Positions 62,615 through 64,000 of a DNA stretch of 64,000 nt are shown here, piece after piece. The stretch comes from Oceanobacillus polygoni (GTDB lineage: Bacteria; Bacillota; Bacilli; Bacillales; Amphibacillaceae), in NCBI RefSeq assembly GCF_008304605.1, contig NZ_PIJY01000024.1, positions 186,857 through 250,856 of the forward strand, written 5' to 3'. The notes under the pieces are model-generated. The model was not told the DNA's origin. It did not search any database and saw only the letters and a program-made list of their open reading frames with translations. Every line of letters begins with the position of its first letter. Positions within the stretch are counted from its first letter, which is position 1. Both the position numbers and the translations under genes were made by a program.

Positions 62615-63241
62615 TTATGCCTTTGGTTTTACCTTGTAACGAAGAACGGTTTTAAGCTTGGATGCCTCTACTCTTCGAAAGTCGGATAGATAAATTTCTT
62701 TATGTGTTAAAGATACCCTTTCAAGCTGATTGCTAGCTACAAATTTATCCATCTCCTGAAATGTTTTTGGTTCATCATCATATGGTCCGACGTGAAGCAT
62801 TTGCACAGACAAACCTTCTTCAATCGAATCGAAAATCACCTCATCTAGCAAAGGGTGGTCTTTCTTCTTTCGTACATGTTCAATTGCTCTCTCCACAACT
62901 TCTTCTGTTACAAATGCTGGTTGTTTAATCATAATGGTATATAACAGTTCATCCTTATTCAGGGTATCTAGCTGTCTGCCTTTCTCTGTCAAATCCCATA
63001 TACCTTCTAATGGATAGACTGTATATTCGAAATAACCTTCAGGAGTATGTCCTTGTTTTGGCATCATTCGCACAGCATATGCTAACGAGTAAAGGACATG
63101 TATTCTATTAGAAAATTCCTCATCATTCGGGTTACCCTGGCCTTGAATCATAAAAAAATGCTGTTTCGGAACGGTGACTATTTCAGGTTGTTGTTTTGGT
63201 ATATATAAATCCTTTTCCTTTTTTCTCCACTCATATTTCAT
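62615..63241 (-). CDS. GyrI-like small-molecule-binding protein
   Basis: A 208-aa protein of the GyrI-like/SOUL-type ligand-binding fold. It opens PEIVTVPKQHFFMIQGQGNP, then YTVYPLEGIWDLTEKG, and repeats the fold with SVQMLHVGPYDDEPKTFQEM and the ending EIYLSDFRRVE. Related Bacillales proteins lack the AraC DNA-binding half and probably bind small molecules; the ligand is unknown. AGAGGATG precedes the ATG. Monocistronic. Confidence 0.8.
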   Translation of the reverse strand: MKYEWRKKEKDLYIPKQQPEIVTVPKQHFFMIQGQGNPNDEEFSNRIHVLYSLAYAVRMMPKQGHTPEGYFEYTVYPLEGIWDLTEKGRQLDTLNKDELLYTIMIKQPAFVTEEVVERAIEHVRKKKDHPLLDEVIFDSIEEGLSVQMLHVGPYDDEPKTFQEMDKFVASNQLERVSLTHKEIYLSDFRRVEASKLKTVLRYKVKPKA

Positions 63242-63394
63242 TTACTATCATCCTCTAATTAATGGATTGACTTTACTATTCTAAATTATAAAAGGGATAG
63301 GGTTAGAATACAAGATTCCAACACTATCCCAAATTGCGAAGGGAGCATTACTCCAATGCTCTAGCTTATTGGCTTGCCAAGCAGATAGCAAATA

Positions 63395-64000
63395 TCATTC
63401 GTAGGTTTTCACCAATTCATCTACAAGTGACCCTACATAGTTAACAGCAACATGAATCGCATCTGGATTAGACATATCAACTCCAGCTTGCTTAATTAGT
63501 TCGAGTGGCTTTTTCGTTCCACCAGCTTTTAATACATCTAACCAACGATCAATAGCTGGTTTTCCTTCTGTTTTAATTTTTTCTGCAATTGCTGTGGAAA
63601 CAGTAAGTCCCGCTGAGTAGGTGTATGGATAAAGTCCCATATAATAATGTGGCTGGCGCATCCAGGTTAACCCGGCACCTTCATCAAATACGACCTCATT
63701 TCCCCAGAAAGCTTCGAGTGTTTCTTTTTTCACCTTGCAAAGTACGTTTGCTGTAAGGGGAACACCTTGCTCAGCCAGTGTGTAGACACGGCGCTGAAAT
63801 TCCCCCTCTAATAGATGCGTCACAAAGTTATGATAATAGGTTCCAAGCAATTGGCTGATCACCCATCGTTTCATGCGCTTATCATCATTGTTTTTCATCA
63901 GATGTTCTGCCAGTAGCAGCTCATTTAAAGTAGATGGGGCTTCAATGAAATACGTAGATGGACGTGTATTGACAAGGGATTGATTCTTGCCAGCTAGATA
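63395..64000 (-). CDS. pepF: Oligoendopeptidase F, C-terminal part (5' end outside window)
   Basis: The frame runs off the window's right edge, so only the last 201 aa of about 600 are visible. The HExxH zinc site lies outside. Visible sequence has the M3B C-terminal pattern: RPSTYFIEAPSTLNELLLAE-like entry, FVTHLLEGEFQRRVYTLAEQ, MGLYPYTYSAGLTVSTAIA and WLDVLKAGGTKKPLELIKQA. It cleaves short peptides in the cytoplasm. The ATG at 63898 is internal, because upstream codons continue the family sequence. Confidence 0.88.
   Translation of the reverse strand, partial: YLAGKNQSLVNTRPSTYFIEAPSTLNELLLAEHLMKNNDDKRMKRWVISQLLGTYYHNFVTHLLEGEFQRRVYTLAEQGVPLTANVLCKVKKETLEAFWGNEVVFDEGAGLTWMRQPHYYMGLYPYTYSAGLTVSTAIAEKIKTEGKPAIDRWLDVLKAGGTKKPLELIKQAGVDMSNPDAIHVAVNYVGSLVDELVKTYE

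Overview
The window is a chromosomal segment of a low-GC, spore-forming member of the Bacillaceae. Spore markers include an alpha/beta SASP, a YjcZ-type sporulation peptide and YhaL. Shine-Dalgarno sites are strong, and TTG/GTG starts are common. The order yheA ... yhaQP ... yhaONML-prsA ... yhaI/yhaH/trpP/hit ... ecsAB ... hmoB-pbpF-hemEHY follows the Bacillus subtilis yhe/yha/hem region, with many insertions. Protein character suggests an Oceanobacillus/Virgibacillus-like genus; this is inference. I saw no rRNA, tRNA, CRISPR, prophage or intact insertion sequence. Layout, 1-10 kb: the end of mccA with mccB (methionine to cysteine), a dipeptidase, an SDR, a YjcZ peptide, a TnpB remnant, map with a cytosolic substrate-binding-like protein, a T-box-controlled NhaC-family transporter and azlCD. 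10-21 kb: a CDF exporter, IDEAL protein, MFS transporter, phospholipase-like hydrolase, a GntR regulator next to ilvD, fumC, SASP, the shared sugar-ABC ATPase msmX with tandem cre-like sites, and a PucR-type regulator. 21-30 kb: yheA, yhzD, an XRE regulator/membrane-protein pair running into yhaQP, a serine hydrolase, large catalase katE, and a second XRE/membrane-protein pair whose membrane gene is frameshifted. 30-42 kb: yhaO-yhaN-yhaM (nuclease, ATPase, RNase), yhaL, prsA, yhaI, yhaH, trpP, hit and ecsAB. 42-56 kb: amidohydrolase, GrpB, aldo/keto reductase, CynX-like MFS, two PAP2 phosphatases, a ferritin-like protein, a frameshifted lipoprotein, liaF-liaS-liaR envelope-stress signalling, the bdbC/thioredoxin pair and an unusual dihydroorotate-dehydrogenase-like/membrane fusion. 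56-64 kb: hmoB (heme breakdown), pbpF, hemEHY (coproporphyrin-dependent heme synthesis), a GyrI-like protein and the C-terminal part of pepF. Most notable signals: (1) two paralogous XRE/membrane-protein loci sharing one operator, GTAAAG-N4-CTTTAC; (2) a tyrosine T-box before an NhaC-family gene, separated from it by a dispersed repeat; (3) three dispersed repeat families, each present at least twice; (4) a 7-bp tandem duplication exactly at a lipobox that frameshifts a lipoprotein; (5) a DHODH-like barrel that has lost the usual catalytic motif, fused to a duplicated membrane domain. Coordinates and folds were worked out by eye; no database search was run.
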